Below, one piece after another: positions 14,401 to 20,769 of a stretch of 20,769 nucleotides of DNA. Position 1 is the stretch's first letter, and every line of letters starts with the position of its first letter. The translations under genes and the position numbers were made by a program. The DNA is from a virus: IMG/VR virus record IMGVR_UViG_3300028364_000180, positions 1-20,769 of that record, one strand, 5' to 3'. The notes below the pieces were generated by a model. That model did no database searches, was not told the origin of the DNA, and saw only the letters and a program-made list of their open reading frames with translations.

Positions 14401-15905
14401 TGGTTACTAACCAAGTCATCCTGTCATTCTTTGAGTATAACATCGGGACTAACACGTGGAGCGCGTTAAGCACTGCGGGGCTATCCCGAAGCGCACTCCG
14501 GAGCATGGTGGCACCTGGTAATGGGAAGCTGTACACATTTGGGGGGACGGTACCCCACTTCGGGTTTTTCCCACAGCGGACGCTCAACGAGTACGACATC
14601 GCTACCAACACGTGGTCAACGCTGACGGACCTATCTGACTACACCGACACCACAGTTCCATTCAACAGGTCGGAGTCAGCGGTCTGGACAGACGGCGAGA
14701 GTATTTTTGTAAAGACAGGATCTCTCGATCAGACGACTGGAGTATCCCCAGCTCCACCGTTCGCGGTCAAAGACCTGTGGGTGTACGACATCGCAGGGGA
14801 CACATGGACCCAGACCAACGAGGCCGACAACGAGATATCATCGGGAGGAGGGCCGGCTCAGATTATAGACGTGACCTCCCCTAGCGCGATGTTCGTCGCG
14901 GGTTCCACCGCTCTCCTCGCGACAGGAACATCCGGAGACCATCTCTTCTCATACCGGTGCAAGCAGGACAGCTCGTTCGCTTTTTTCCTCACTAGGACCA
15001 GCACAGTGGCTACGGTGAAGAGGGGCATCGCGGCAGTGGATATCACTGACATCACCTCACCTGTGCAGGTGGACTACCTAGAGGGCGCCAGTGCTGGCAT
15101 ACCCGACGTGCCCGTACCAAGAGGGATGTGGATAGACTCCCCTTTTCTATACACGGTCGGGCACGCCCTCGCAGGCTCTGTGTCCGCTATAAACATCAGC
15201 GACCCCGCGTCACTGGCGGTCGAGTCCAGCTTGGCGCTAGTGACAACAGGTGACCCTGTGGCGCCAGAGATGATTGGGTCAAGAGGGCAGTACTTGTATA
15301 TCGCGTGGGAAGAGCGGGTCCATATCGTGGACAAGAGCAACCCAGCTGATATGGATGTTACTGTCTTCGGGACTGGGCTAGGTGCGGCCGAGTACTGCCT
15401 TGTGGACGGATCCAACATGTTTGTTCTGGATCCCACTGCAGGGACTTTGAATATCTACAGTCTAGCGGACGACGCCTTGGTTCCGACACTTCTCGGGTCA
15501 GTCACTGCGACAAAGCTGCAGGGAATGAGGGACATGTCTGCGTATGCGCCGTACTTGTGGTTCGCGGGTGGCACAACAGGGTGCGTTGTTTCGTACACCT
15601 CTATCGATACACCAACAGTCCTTGCGGAGTACACTGGGTTTGCGGGCCTTCAGGCGATTCGGACTTTCTCGGCCAACCAAGTGTTCGCCGGATCTAATAC
15701 TGATCCAGATGGTTTTCTATATGTCGCTGACCAAAGGTCGTGGCAGCTGGTAGACTATGATGAAATGTCATTTGAGTTTGATGGGACGTACGACACGGAC
15801 TCGCGGGTGACGGTGCAAACAACTGGGCCAGCCACAATGCTGGCAATAACATACGAGGTAGAGGACATTGATGATCCGACCGATGGAAGCGGAAGACCTA
15901 ACTAA
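11478..15905 (+). CDS. Tail nozzle (tail tubular protein B-like) with carbohydrate-binding-like and double beta-propeller inserts
   Basis: The protein is 1475 residues, about twice the usual nozzle. The start is typical: 'NKFNRGEVDEGVMARDDIER' then 'NWMPARVGTMRTRPGTEFLG' (residues 8-55). Residues about 108-236 form an extra beta-sandwich ('ITNGAFASNITGWTDAS...'). The nozzle body continues to about 755 ('AVEVYEGRLWLAGGARLYGS', 'LGLSSEEVQVKSNGDFNPLN', 'YGSDVNRLQPMPDIDEGRPR'). Residues about 756-1425 are a foreign block: five Kelch repeats with 'YDIxxxTW' at 884, 931, 987, 1039 and 1103, then LVIVD-type blades ('IIDVTSPSAMFVAG', 'AINISDPASLAVES', 'HIVDKSNPADMDV'). The conserved C-terminal nozzle strand resumes at 1426 ('DYDEMSFEFDGTYDTDSRVT'). 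It follows the adaptor by 3 nt. Confidence 0.88.
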   Translation: MSRTYTNKFNRGEVDEGVMARDDIERVNNSATLVDNWMPARVGTMRTRPGTEFLGTAKVNGAHFLMPFVDDGTVPTILEFSQSTANPSVESVRFWINGILAQVTATTDTITNGAFASNITGWTDASTGSGAEGIAHEPTTQRMLIQGGPGDGDWGRAYQTLTCSAGERTLRIEVSESPILCQLGTGGALTSDIFEGYLGFGVHLLTWTSDGSDTTLTLSNFAGYAAFVDNIAYDGVGELTLTGNMATDTTTTAITLDTLRYTQINDVMFIVDGGYEINGFSWPFWIIKRLGQKSWSFELPDITDGPFGNINVTSTTLAPSAVNGNITLTASSAIFDTTKSVLKTYQLLHGDVYGKAQVMSVVSPTVANARVLESFGGTGAVKEWWEGLFAPYLPSPTAVEVYEGRLWLAGGARLYGSVSDLYTSFDELLEGNSASIIKTIGFGPVQDVAWLLGGDVLLLGLSSEEVQVKSNGDFNPLNANNANVKRGTNKGSAEVRPAVVDQIVYFVNRSLLKLFALSGLKGEQISANDTTILHPDICAPGIKKLIYSSEPEPRMYCLLTNGELRVLLFDNVEDVTAWSRITLGGGGTVEDITSAPTAAEDEIYMVVERDGVRYIERLAKFSQSRGETDSRHYDSHVYKRSPGGTFDGLDHLEGLDVYVWADGVEKGAATVSSGQITLASSGWTDVVVGLRPTATWTSNRLSRYVEKTVLNYRKRVVQIGLVMRSVALRNLLYGSDVNRLQPMPDIDEGRPRAPTTEPEPTIVGSLTGGLTINGMEQYDGPGSYLLCATNSTAFTDESRRQQAAVNVGGPISSGGVNWVVGGNTDSNGNMQNLIQVNPSVASVTAFDFDDMPGGGAGYPSLAYDNVVDEYLYAYTNLTPNFTRYDIGAGTWSTLANAPTTGIFKSDIQTYNGKVYLYGAQQSTSTGGFYVYDIATDTWSTLTPVSPPTLKRSPTTALPKTGAGAGKFYMLEGADMVTNQVILSFFEYNIGTNTWSALSTAGLSRSALRSMVAPGNGKLYTFGGTVPHFGFFPQRTLNEYDIATNTWSTLTDLSDYTDTTVPFNRSESAVWTDGESIFVKTGSLDQTTGVSPAPPFAVKDLWVYDIAGDTWTQTNEADNEISSGGGPAQIIDVTSPSAMFVAGSTALLATGTSGDHLFSYRCKQDSSFAFFLTRTSTVATVKRGIAAVDITDITSPVQVDYLEGASAGIPDVPVPRGMWIDSPFLYTVGHALAGSVSAINISDPASLAVESSLALVTTGDPVAPEMIGSRGQYLYIAWEERVHIVDKSNPADMDVTVFGTGLGAAEYCLVDGSNMFVLDPTAGTLNIYSLADDALVPTLLGSVTATKLQGMRDMSAYAPYLWFAGGTTGCVVSYTSIDTPTVLAEYTGFAGLQAIRTFSANQVFAGSNTDPDGFLYVADQRSWQLVDYDEMSFEFDGTYDTDSRVTVQTTGPATMLAITYEVEDIDDPTDGSGRPN
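11800..12186 (+). other. Carbohydrate-binding-like insert in the nozzle
   Basis: Residues about 108-236 read as a jelly-roll of the carbohydrate-binding type: 'NGAFASNITGWTD' is the usual first strand pair, 'GRAYQTLTCSAGERTLRIEVSES' the next, and 'TLTLSNFAGYAAFVDNIAYDG' the closing strand with the 'A.VDNI' signature. Sugar binding is inferred from the fold only. Confidence 0.6.
13921..14820 (+). other. Kelch-type beta-propeller within the nozzle
   Basis: Residues about 815-1114. Five 'Y-D/N-I-x-x-x-T-W' blade ends at 884, 931, 987, 1039 and 1103, each after a 'GK.Y..GG' type strand (for example 'NGKVYLYGA', 'GKFYMLEGA', 'GKLYTFGGT'). Spacing is 47-64 residues, normal for Kelch. Confidence 0.82.
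14856..15752 (+). other. LVIVD-type second beta-propeller within the nozzle
   Basis: Residues about 1127-1425. Blades repeat a 'I..VDITDITSPV' / 'INISDPASLAV' / 'VHIVDKSNPADMDV' motif, as in the LVIVD repeat family of beta-propellers. The last blade ends in 'GFLYVADQRSWQLVDYD' and joins the nozzle C-terminus. Confidence 0.7.
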
Positions 15906-16233
15906 CCTGGATCTCAATTCGTTTGGTAAAAGCATTAGAGCTGTGGTCGCCGAAGTGGGAGGCAAGGCAGTGGCGGTAGCGGGGGTAATTCACACGAGTC
16001 CCCCGTATGCGTTCGCCAACCTTACTCCAGCCATGCGGGACCACCCGAGAGACATCATGCGAGTGATTAAATCTTTCGACGCATTCTTGCAGCAGCACTA
16101 CGAAGTGGTGTACGCCGTGGCCGACCCAGAAGAGAATAATGCGCCCAGAGTGTTGCGCAAGATAGGTTTCGAGTACTATATGACAACTATTCAAGGGGAC
16201 ATCTACCGATGGCAACAGCAGCCATACCATTAG
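15871..16233 (+). CDS. GNAT-fold protein (internal virion protein A-like)
   Basis: The protein is 120 residues. It has the layout of an acetyltransferase of the GNAT type: strands 'IRAVVAEVGGKAVAVAGVIHTS', a long helix 'RDIMRVIKSFDAFLQQHY', then 'VVYAVADPEENNAPRVLRKIGFEYY', which is the classical 'N..a.r...k.GF' end. The acetyl-CoA loop (Q/RxxGxG) is not clear, so activity is uncertain. Similar proteins sit between nozzle and internal virion genes in T7-like phages, in the place of T7 gp13. The ATG at 15871 is used in preference to a TTG at 15868. It overlaps the nozzle gene by 35 nt and the next gene by 25 nt. Confidence 0.78.
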   Translation: MIRPMEAEDLTNLDLNSFGKSIRAVVAEVGGKAVAVAGVIHTSPPYAFANLTPAMRDHPRDIMRVIKSFDAFLQQHYEVVYAVADPEENNAPRVLRKIGFEYYMTTIQGDIYRWQQQPYH

Positions 16234-16784
16234 CCTCAACGGCTTTCAGCGTCCTTGGAAAAGTCCAAGAGGGAAAGTCAGCTAGGAAACAAGGCGAGTC
16301 CGTCAATGCGCAGCAGCGGGAGAATGCCCGTCGAAAGCGGCAAGAAGGCAAACGACAAGCTGAAGAGATCGAACGACAGACCGCGAGGATGATGTCTGAT
16401 ACCGAGGCCATACAGGCCGGATCCGGATTCTCGGGGAGTGACGGTGCTGCGGCTAGACAAATAGCGCGACAAGGGGGTGTGGGCAAGTACAACGAGCTCG
16501 CCGCTCTATACGAGACTGACCAGCAGGCCATCGACATGGAGCGCCAAGGCGCTGCAGCTAAAGCACAAGGTAGAGCCCAGCAGCGTGGGGCGTACATGGG
16601 TGCGGCCGCGACTGCGTTGGGAGGCATCGCCAGTTTCAATAAGGATGGTGGGTTCAGCCAGTTCAAGAACAAGAACCCAGGCAAGATACTGGAGTCTACA
16701 CCGTCGTGGTCGAGAGCCGTGCCGTTCACCCGCTCATTCGCAGCTACGCCGCGAGGCAGTAGCATCATGCGGAGGCCCATCTAA
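16209..16784 (+). CDS. Internal virion protein B-like (T7 gp14-type)
   Basis: The protein is 191 residues. It begins with a hydrophobic 'AAIPLASTAFSVLG' stretch, then a long charged helix (residues about 18-60, Arg/Lys/Glu/Gln), 'MMSDTEAIQAGSGFSGSDGAAARQIARQG', a second helix, and a glycine-rich 'GAYMGAAATALGGIASF' segment. This helix plus small-residue membrane-active plan is that of T7 gp14 homologues, which form the outer-membrane part of the ejection channel. The gene lies between the GNAT and gp15-like genes, the expected place. Its stop overlaps the next start by one base. Confidence 0.85.
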   Translation: MATAAIPLASTAFSVLGKVQEGKSARKQGESVNAQQRENARRKRQEGKRQAEEIERQTARMMSDTEAIQAGSGFSGSDGAAARQIARQGGVGKYNELAALYETDQQAIDMERQGAAAKAQGRAQQRGAYMGAAATALGGIASFNKDGGFSQFKNKNPGKILESTPSWSRAVPFTRSFAATPRGSSIMRRPI

Positions 16785-18388
16785 TGCCTCAATTACCTAG
16801 AGCTACCGACATAAACCGGACTGTGGTCAACGACCAGCAGAGCATTGCTGTTGTCGATGATCGAGCCATAGGCCGAGGCATGCAGGAGGTCGGGGCCACT
16901 GTGGGTGCTATCGGGGCTGATATAAAAGACCGCCGGACTAAGTACGAAATGTCCCAGGCCAGAGCTGAGTTTCTAACAGCCAAAGCCAAAGAGGACAATG
17001 CTTACGACGGTGACGAAGACTACGCTTCGATGGGCGAACGGTACTCCAACAATTTGGGGACCAGCCTTACCGAAGCCGCATCGATGATAACGGATCCTAT
17101 GGCCCGTCAGATGTTTGAAGACGAGGCCAGAGTGACGTTCACTCAGGGCCAAGAGCGCATCTCTAACTTCGCCAGAACAGTGGAGCGAGACTACCAGCGC
17201 GGGTACGTCTCAGAACGACTGGACAGCATTCGGGAGGCCGGCCTGACTGGCAGCCTGATAGATGCGCAGAACGCCGCCAACGATCTCATAGACAGCTCAG
17301 TGGGGATGGACTGGCTAGATTCTGAGGAAGCTGAGCGCCTGAAAATATCATGGCGCAACGATGCGGCCACAGCAAAGCTGGAGATGATGCCACCTGAGCA
17401 GCGTGTGGACGCGCTCAACGAGGATTGGGCTAAATTCCTACCCAGCGATGCTAGAGCTAAAATACTACGAGTGGCGGAGGAGCAGACTCTGCAAGGTAAA
17501 GCTGTGCGCAACGTACAGTCCCTCGACGGCATGTCGCCTGAGGAGGGCTGGGATTGGATACAAAAGAACGTGACCGACCCGCAGGAGATGATCGCTACCG
17601 AGTCTAGGTTCGAGGTTAAGATGGCCAGAGACAAGAAAATAGTGGATGCCCAGCAAGAGGAGTACCACCAGACCTACTTCAACGGCATCCGGCTAGATGG
17701 CGGCTCCGTGCAAGACATCCCACCCGACATTCTTAAGCAGATGGATCCCAGTATTGTTAACAACATGAAAGAGGCGGAGCGCAACTACGCTCTCGATCAG
17801 AACCCTAAGACACCTAGGCTGGTGGAAGAGAACCTGCAGTGGCTGTACGCAAACTCCACTCCTCGGGAGCTTAGGCGATACTTTCATGAGATATCGTCTC
17901 AGTTAAGTGACGAGGACTTTGGTATGTGGAACCAGTCGTCACTGGAGTCCAACGACGCGCTAGAGAATGACCCCATATTTACAGGCACTCAAATGATTCA
18001 AGATAAGGTACGGGAAGTGACTATGGGAGATAACGACCCTGAACTATTGTCGCAGTACCGGCGCAAGTTTGAGCGGTATGTCTATGACTTCAGGGCCATC
18101 AACGGGAGAGACCCGACCGGCCCCGAACAAGGTGACGCTATCAACGAGATATTCTTGTTCGTCCCGACTAAAGAGAAAATAATCGGCACGGAACCTAAAG
18201 CATTTAAACTGTGGGATAGCATGAGCCCAACCGAACAGGGGGAAGCTCGAAGCTACCTGCAGAGCATAGATCCACCAGCGTACGAGAAAGCCGAGTCCGA
18301 AGCTAGGGCGAATGGGCGAGGTATGGATGGGAGGTATATTGTTGAGCTGTTCTCTGAGTACTCAGATGCCGAGGATTTCACACCCTAA
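16784..18388 (+). CDS. Internal virion protein C-like (T7 gp15-type)
   Basis: The protein is 534 residues, mostly helical and charged, with no signal peptide. It begins 'MPQLPRATDINRTVV', typical of internal core proteins. A long helical region follows ('IGADIKDRRTKYEMSQARAEFLTAKAKED'). A motif-poor middle contains 'TERDYQRGY'-type repeats (here 'TVERDYQRGYVSERLDSIREAGLTGS'). T7 gp15 homologues form the periplasmic channel for DNA ejection; this protein is somewhat shorter. GGAGG (16771-16775) provides a ribosome site and the start overlaps the previous stop (TAATG). The last base of its own TAA is the first of the next ATG. Confidence 0.82.
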   Translation: MPQLPRATDINRTVVNDQQSIAVVDDRAIGRGMQEVGATVGAIGADIKDRRTKYEMSQARAEFLTAKAKEDNAYDGDEDYASMGERYSNNLGTSLTEAASMITDPMARQMFEDEARVTFTQGQERISNFARTVERDYQRGYVSERLDSIREAGLTGSLIDAQNAANDLIDSSVGMDWLDSEEAERLKISWRNDAATAKLEMMPPEQRVDALNEDWAKFLPSDARAKILRVAEEQTLQGKAVRNVQSLDGMSPEEGWDWIQKNVTDPQEMIATESRFEVKMARDKKIVDAQQEEYHQTYFNGIRLDGGSVQDIPPDILKQMDPSIVNNMKEAERNYALDQNPKTPRLVEENLQWLYANSTPRELRRYFHEISSQLSDEDFGMWNQSSLESNDALENDPIFTGTQMIQDKVREVTMGDNDPELLSQYRRKFERYVYDFRAINGRDPTGPEQGDAINEIFLFVPTKEKIIGTEPKAFKLWDSMSPTEQGEARSYLQSIDPPAYEKAESEARANGRGMDGRYIVELFSEYSDAEDFTP

Positions 18389-20769
18389 TGCCATTAACTC
18401 CAGAAGAACGGGCCGAAGCCAGAAAGTGGAAAGACGAGCGCAGAAAGCGGCAGCTCACCACGTCGATAGGTCTCGCGTCACAACCTGGCGTGGACCCTTC
18501 CGCAGCTAGAAAAGCCCAGCAGGTCCAATACGAGACCGGCATTCCTGCGTCTGTTGCAGAAACAGATATCGACAGGGCCCAGTCCCTAGCGACCACACCA
18601 AGCCCTAACCCCGTGGCCGACTTGGCTGACACTCCGGCTGTTGCTGAGTGGATGTCGGATCCTGCTCAGGCTCGTATGTCTATTGATGACATGGAGCAGA
18701 TGAAGGCCTTTGAGAGAGCTCAGAGGCGCAAGGAGGGCTACTGGAAGAACGTAGGCCTCGGCATGGGCGAGCGTACGAACAGCCTGACTGGTAACCTCAT
18801 TCAGTTTGCGTCGCACTCCATCGACGGTTATGAACAAATAATAGAGACCCTAGGGCTAGCCGAGCGGGACAGCTTAAACTTTTCCGATAAAGTCAGAGGA
18901 GTTGGCACGGCTATCGCTGAAGGTGGGCTGGGGTATGAGAGCCAGTACAACTGGGAAGACTTCAAAGACGAGCCGACCGTGGCAAACCTGGCCGGATACG
19001 TGATGGAGACAGGCGCAATGTCGATGGTGGACATCGGCGGCATGATGTTATCCCTGCCTCTCTACTTAGCCAGCAAGTCCAACGAGACAGGTAATGCCAT
19101 AGCGGAGCGGGATGGGAGAGACTCAGCCTCGGCCGCGGACGTAATTAGAGGTATGCCAACAGCTGTGGCCGTCACCTTGATAGACCGGTGGTCTGCTAAG
19201 GGGGCCCTCGGGCTGATGACTAAAGGCAAGGTGGGGAAACTCACTTGGGGCCACGCCGGTAGAGAGATAGGTAAAGCAACGGCCCGAGAGGGTGCAACGG
19301 AATTTCTACAAGAGCAAGTCGAATACATCGGCGAGACCATGGGCACCAAGTACGCCTACAGCACTCCTAACCGCGTCAAGCTGTTAGAGCAGCTGGATAG
19401 AGGTGCGGCAGGCATGGTGGCCGGTGGCCCAATGGGTGCAGCCATGAGAGGCGCGTCGCTCCCACTGGATGCGGTTAGCTACTCGATCCAGCAGCGCATG
19501 AGCGACGACATAAAAACTGTGGGTGAGCAGCAGTCTCTCGACGGCATGATATATTCCATTCAGAACATGAAGCTGAACCAAGAGGCCCCAGATGTGGCCC
19601 GCGGTTTCTTCAAAGGCATGGACCCAAACGATAAAGTGTACCTGACCCCAGAGGCAGTACGGGCTGCGGTAGACGAAGGGTTCACTATCCCCGACTACCT
19701 CCAGGCTCAACTCGATGCCGGCACAGATGTGTCGCTGAGCGTTGAAGACTTTGCGATGGATGTTGTGAGCGACTCAAACCTAACTGAGCGCCTTCGGCCC
19801 CACATGAAGCGGAGCCCCGACGCCCAAACCCAGAGCGAGATACAGAACCGAGACACCACCCGCATCGAACGGCTAATGAACCTGGCCAAGACCGAGACTG
19901 CAACTAAGACTGAGGCCGACGAAATCCACGAGGAAGTCGCGGCCCAGCTGGTGGCGTCAGGTCGGCTCTCTGCGGCGTCCGCTAAGATATCAGCAGCAAT
20001 AATCCCCGCCTACGTGACCAGCACTGTGGCGGACCTGCGCGGTCGAGGCCAAGACGTCACGGTTCGTGAAGTCTACGACCTAATGAACTTTAAAGTGGAG
20101 CCGGCCAAGAACGCGAAGCCCCCTGCTAAACCCTACGTGCCACCACCCGAGATAGAGAACGCGGCTGAAATTGGGCCCCAGACCGACACCACGGTTGAGA
20201 TTGTGGAGGATGGCGCACAGGAAGAGATGGCAGATCCGGCTGTCGAGGCCCCAATCGAAGAGGGCCAAGCAGCCCCAGAAGTTGAGGCTGCTCCGGAACC
20301 AACACCAGAGCCAGTCGCTGAGATGACGGCGGACACACTGAGGTCTCAGATCACTGATGCTGTGCCAGCGGCAGACCGCAAGAAAGTGCAAAACTTTGTT
20401 AAGCGCAGGCTGGACAAAGGGACTCCGGTCGCTGAGATAATGGACCAGGTCAATGCCCAGTACGGGTTATCGCTGTCGGCACCGGAGCAAGAAGCGCCGA
20501 GGGTGACGGACGAAGCTATTGCAGCCGCAATAACTGAGGCCGGTGTGGTGTCTGCGGATGCTACACCTGAGCAGATCGAGTCAATTTCGGTTAAGCCCAA
20601 GACCTCTAAGAAAGTCCGGATCCAGCACGCTAACCCTCGTATCGACATGTACTTTAAAGAGGTCACCCAGCGCATACCGGAGCTCACCGAGGCCGCTAAG
20701 AAAGTGGAGTCTGGCGAGATGACGACAGCTGAGTACTCCAGGTTGGTGAACGAATATAAGCCCGTGACG
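18388..20769 (+). CDS. Large internal / polyvalent virion protein, 5' part (runs off the window)
   Basis: At least 794 residues with no stop before the window edge. It is T7 gp16-like by position, the third internal virion gene. Residues about 45-110 ('ETGIPASVAETDIDRAQSL...NPVADLADTPAVAEWMSDPAQARMSIDDMEQM') match the start typical of very large phage virion and polyvalent proteins. Residues about 200-230 ('LAGYVMETGAMSMVDIGGMMLSLPLYLA') and about 339-356 ('GAAGMVAGGPMGAAMRG') are membrane-active. 'EGATEFLQEQVEYIGETMG' (residues about 297-315) is another family hallmark. A Pro/Glu/Ala-rich linker (about 572-650) leads to a final segment 'RIPELTEAAKKVESGEMTTA' then 'EYSRLVNEYKPV', which in related proteins precedes further enzymatic domains. 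Transglycosylase or other enzymatic domains are not visible yet. Confidence 0.88.
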   Translation, partial: MPLTPEERAEARKWKDERRKRQLTTSIGLASQPGVDPSAARKAQQVQYETGIPASVAETDIDRAQSLATTPSPNPVADLADTPAVAEWMSDPAQARMSIDDMEQMKAFERAQRRKEGYWKNVGLGMGERTNSLTGNLIQFASHSIDGYEQIIETLGLAERDSLNFSDKVRGVGTAIAEGGLGYESQYNWEDFKDEPTVANLAGYVMETGAMSMVDIGGMMLSLPLYLASKSNETGNAIAERDGRDSASAADVIRGMPTAVAVTLIDRWSAKGALGLMTKGKVGKLTWGHAGREIGKATAREGATEFLQEQVEYIGETMGTKYAYSTPNRVKLLEQLDRGAAGMVAGGPMGAAMRGASLPLDAVSYSIQQRMSDDIKTVGEQQSLDGMIYSIQNMKLNQEAPDVARGFFKGMDPNDKVYLTPEAVRAAVDEGFTIPDYLQAQLDAGTDVSLSVEDFAMDVVSDSNLTERLRPHMKRSPDAQTQSEIQNRDTTRIERLMNLAKTETATKTEADEIHEEVAAQLVASGRLSAASAKISAAIIPAYVTSTVADLRGRGQDVTVREVYDLMNFKVEPAKNAKPPAKPYVPPPEIENAAEIGPQTDTTVEIVEDGAQEEMADPAVEAPIEEGQAAPEVEAAPEPTPEPVAEMTADTLRSQITDAVPAADRKKVQNFVKRRLDKGTPVAEIMDQVNAQYGLSLSAPEQEAPRVTDEAIAAAITEAGVVSADATPEQIESISVKPKTSKKVRIQHANPRIDMYFKEVTQRIPELTEAAKKVESGEMTTAEYSRLVNEYKPVT

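Noticed and set aside
16187-16780. 197-codon open frame on the minus strand
   Set aside because: It is antisense to the gp14-like gene, with Ala/Cys/Arg-rich product and no ribosome site. The + strand protein is recognised.
1-20769. Diversity-generating retroelement, as in some phages with Bbp-type proteins
   Set aside because: No reverse transcriptase and no adenine-variable template/variable repeat pair were seen. The 45-nt repeat in the adaptor gene is a plain duplication.

Overview
This window is most likely the late (virion assembly) region of a short-tailed, podovirus-type bacteriophage. Every credible gene is on the + strand. Genes are packed with ATGA, TAATG or short overlaps, and the order follows a known podovirus plan: DNA packaging, head, connector and tail, then internal ejection proteins. 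Composition is balanced to slightly GC-rich by eye. CTAG is not strongly depleted, which argues mildly against an enterobacterial host; the host cannot be named from the sequence. No RNA polymerase, integrase, replication gene, lysis gene, tRNA or CRISPR array is visible.

Layout. Positions 1-470 hold no credible gene but carry nested tandem and inverted repeats, a candidate cis-acting element. Positions 584-1690 hold three small overlapping genes, two of them probably beta-rich structural proteins. Positions 1742-3525 encode the small and large terminase subunits. Positions 3525-6959 encode a RyR-domain protein, a tiny Lys/Ser/Thr-tailed protein, the portal (head-tail connector), a Bbp19-like protein and the scaffold. 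Positions 7145-8552 encode the major capsid protein and a probable decoration protein, with their own promoter in front and a strong intrinsic terminator behind (8582-8618). Positions 8648-15905 encode a conserved small virion-cluster protein, a tail adaptor (tail tubular protein A) and a tail nozzle (tail tubular protein B). Positions 15871-20769 encode a GNAT-fold protein, two internal virion proteins and the start of a very large internal/polyvalent virion protein that runs off the right edge.

How the genes work together. The terminases package DNA through the portal into a procapsid of capsid and scaffold proteins. The adaptor and nozzle then close the head and form the short tail. The internal proteins are stored in the head and ejected ahead of the DNA.

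Two proteins stand out. The adaptor is four tandem copies of the normally single ~195-residue tail tubular protein A domain in one 785-residue chain. The nozzle (1475 residues) carries an extra N-terminal carbohydrate-binding-like insert, and a ~670-residue block of two beta-propellers (Kelch type, then LVIVD type) inserted just before its conserved C-terminal strand. Together they suggest a remodelled tail in which receptor recognition may be built into the nozzle and the adaptor ring may be assembled from only three polypeptides. Those functional readings are inference; the repeats and domain order are visible in the sequence.
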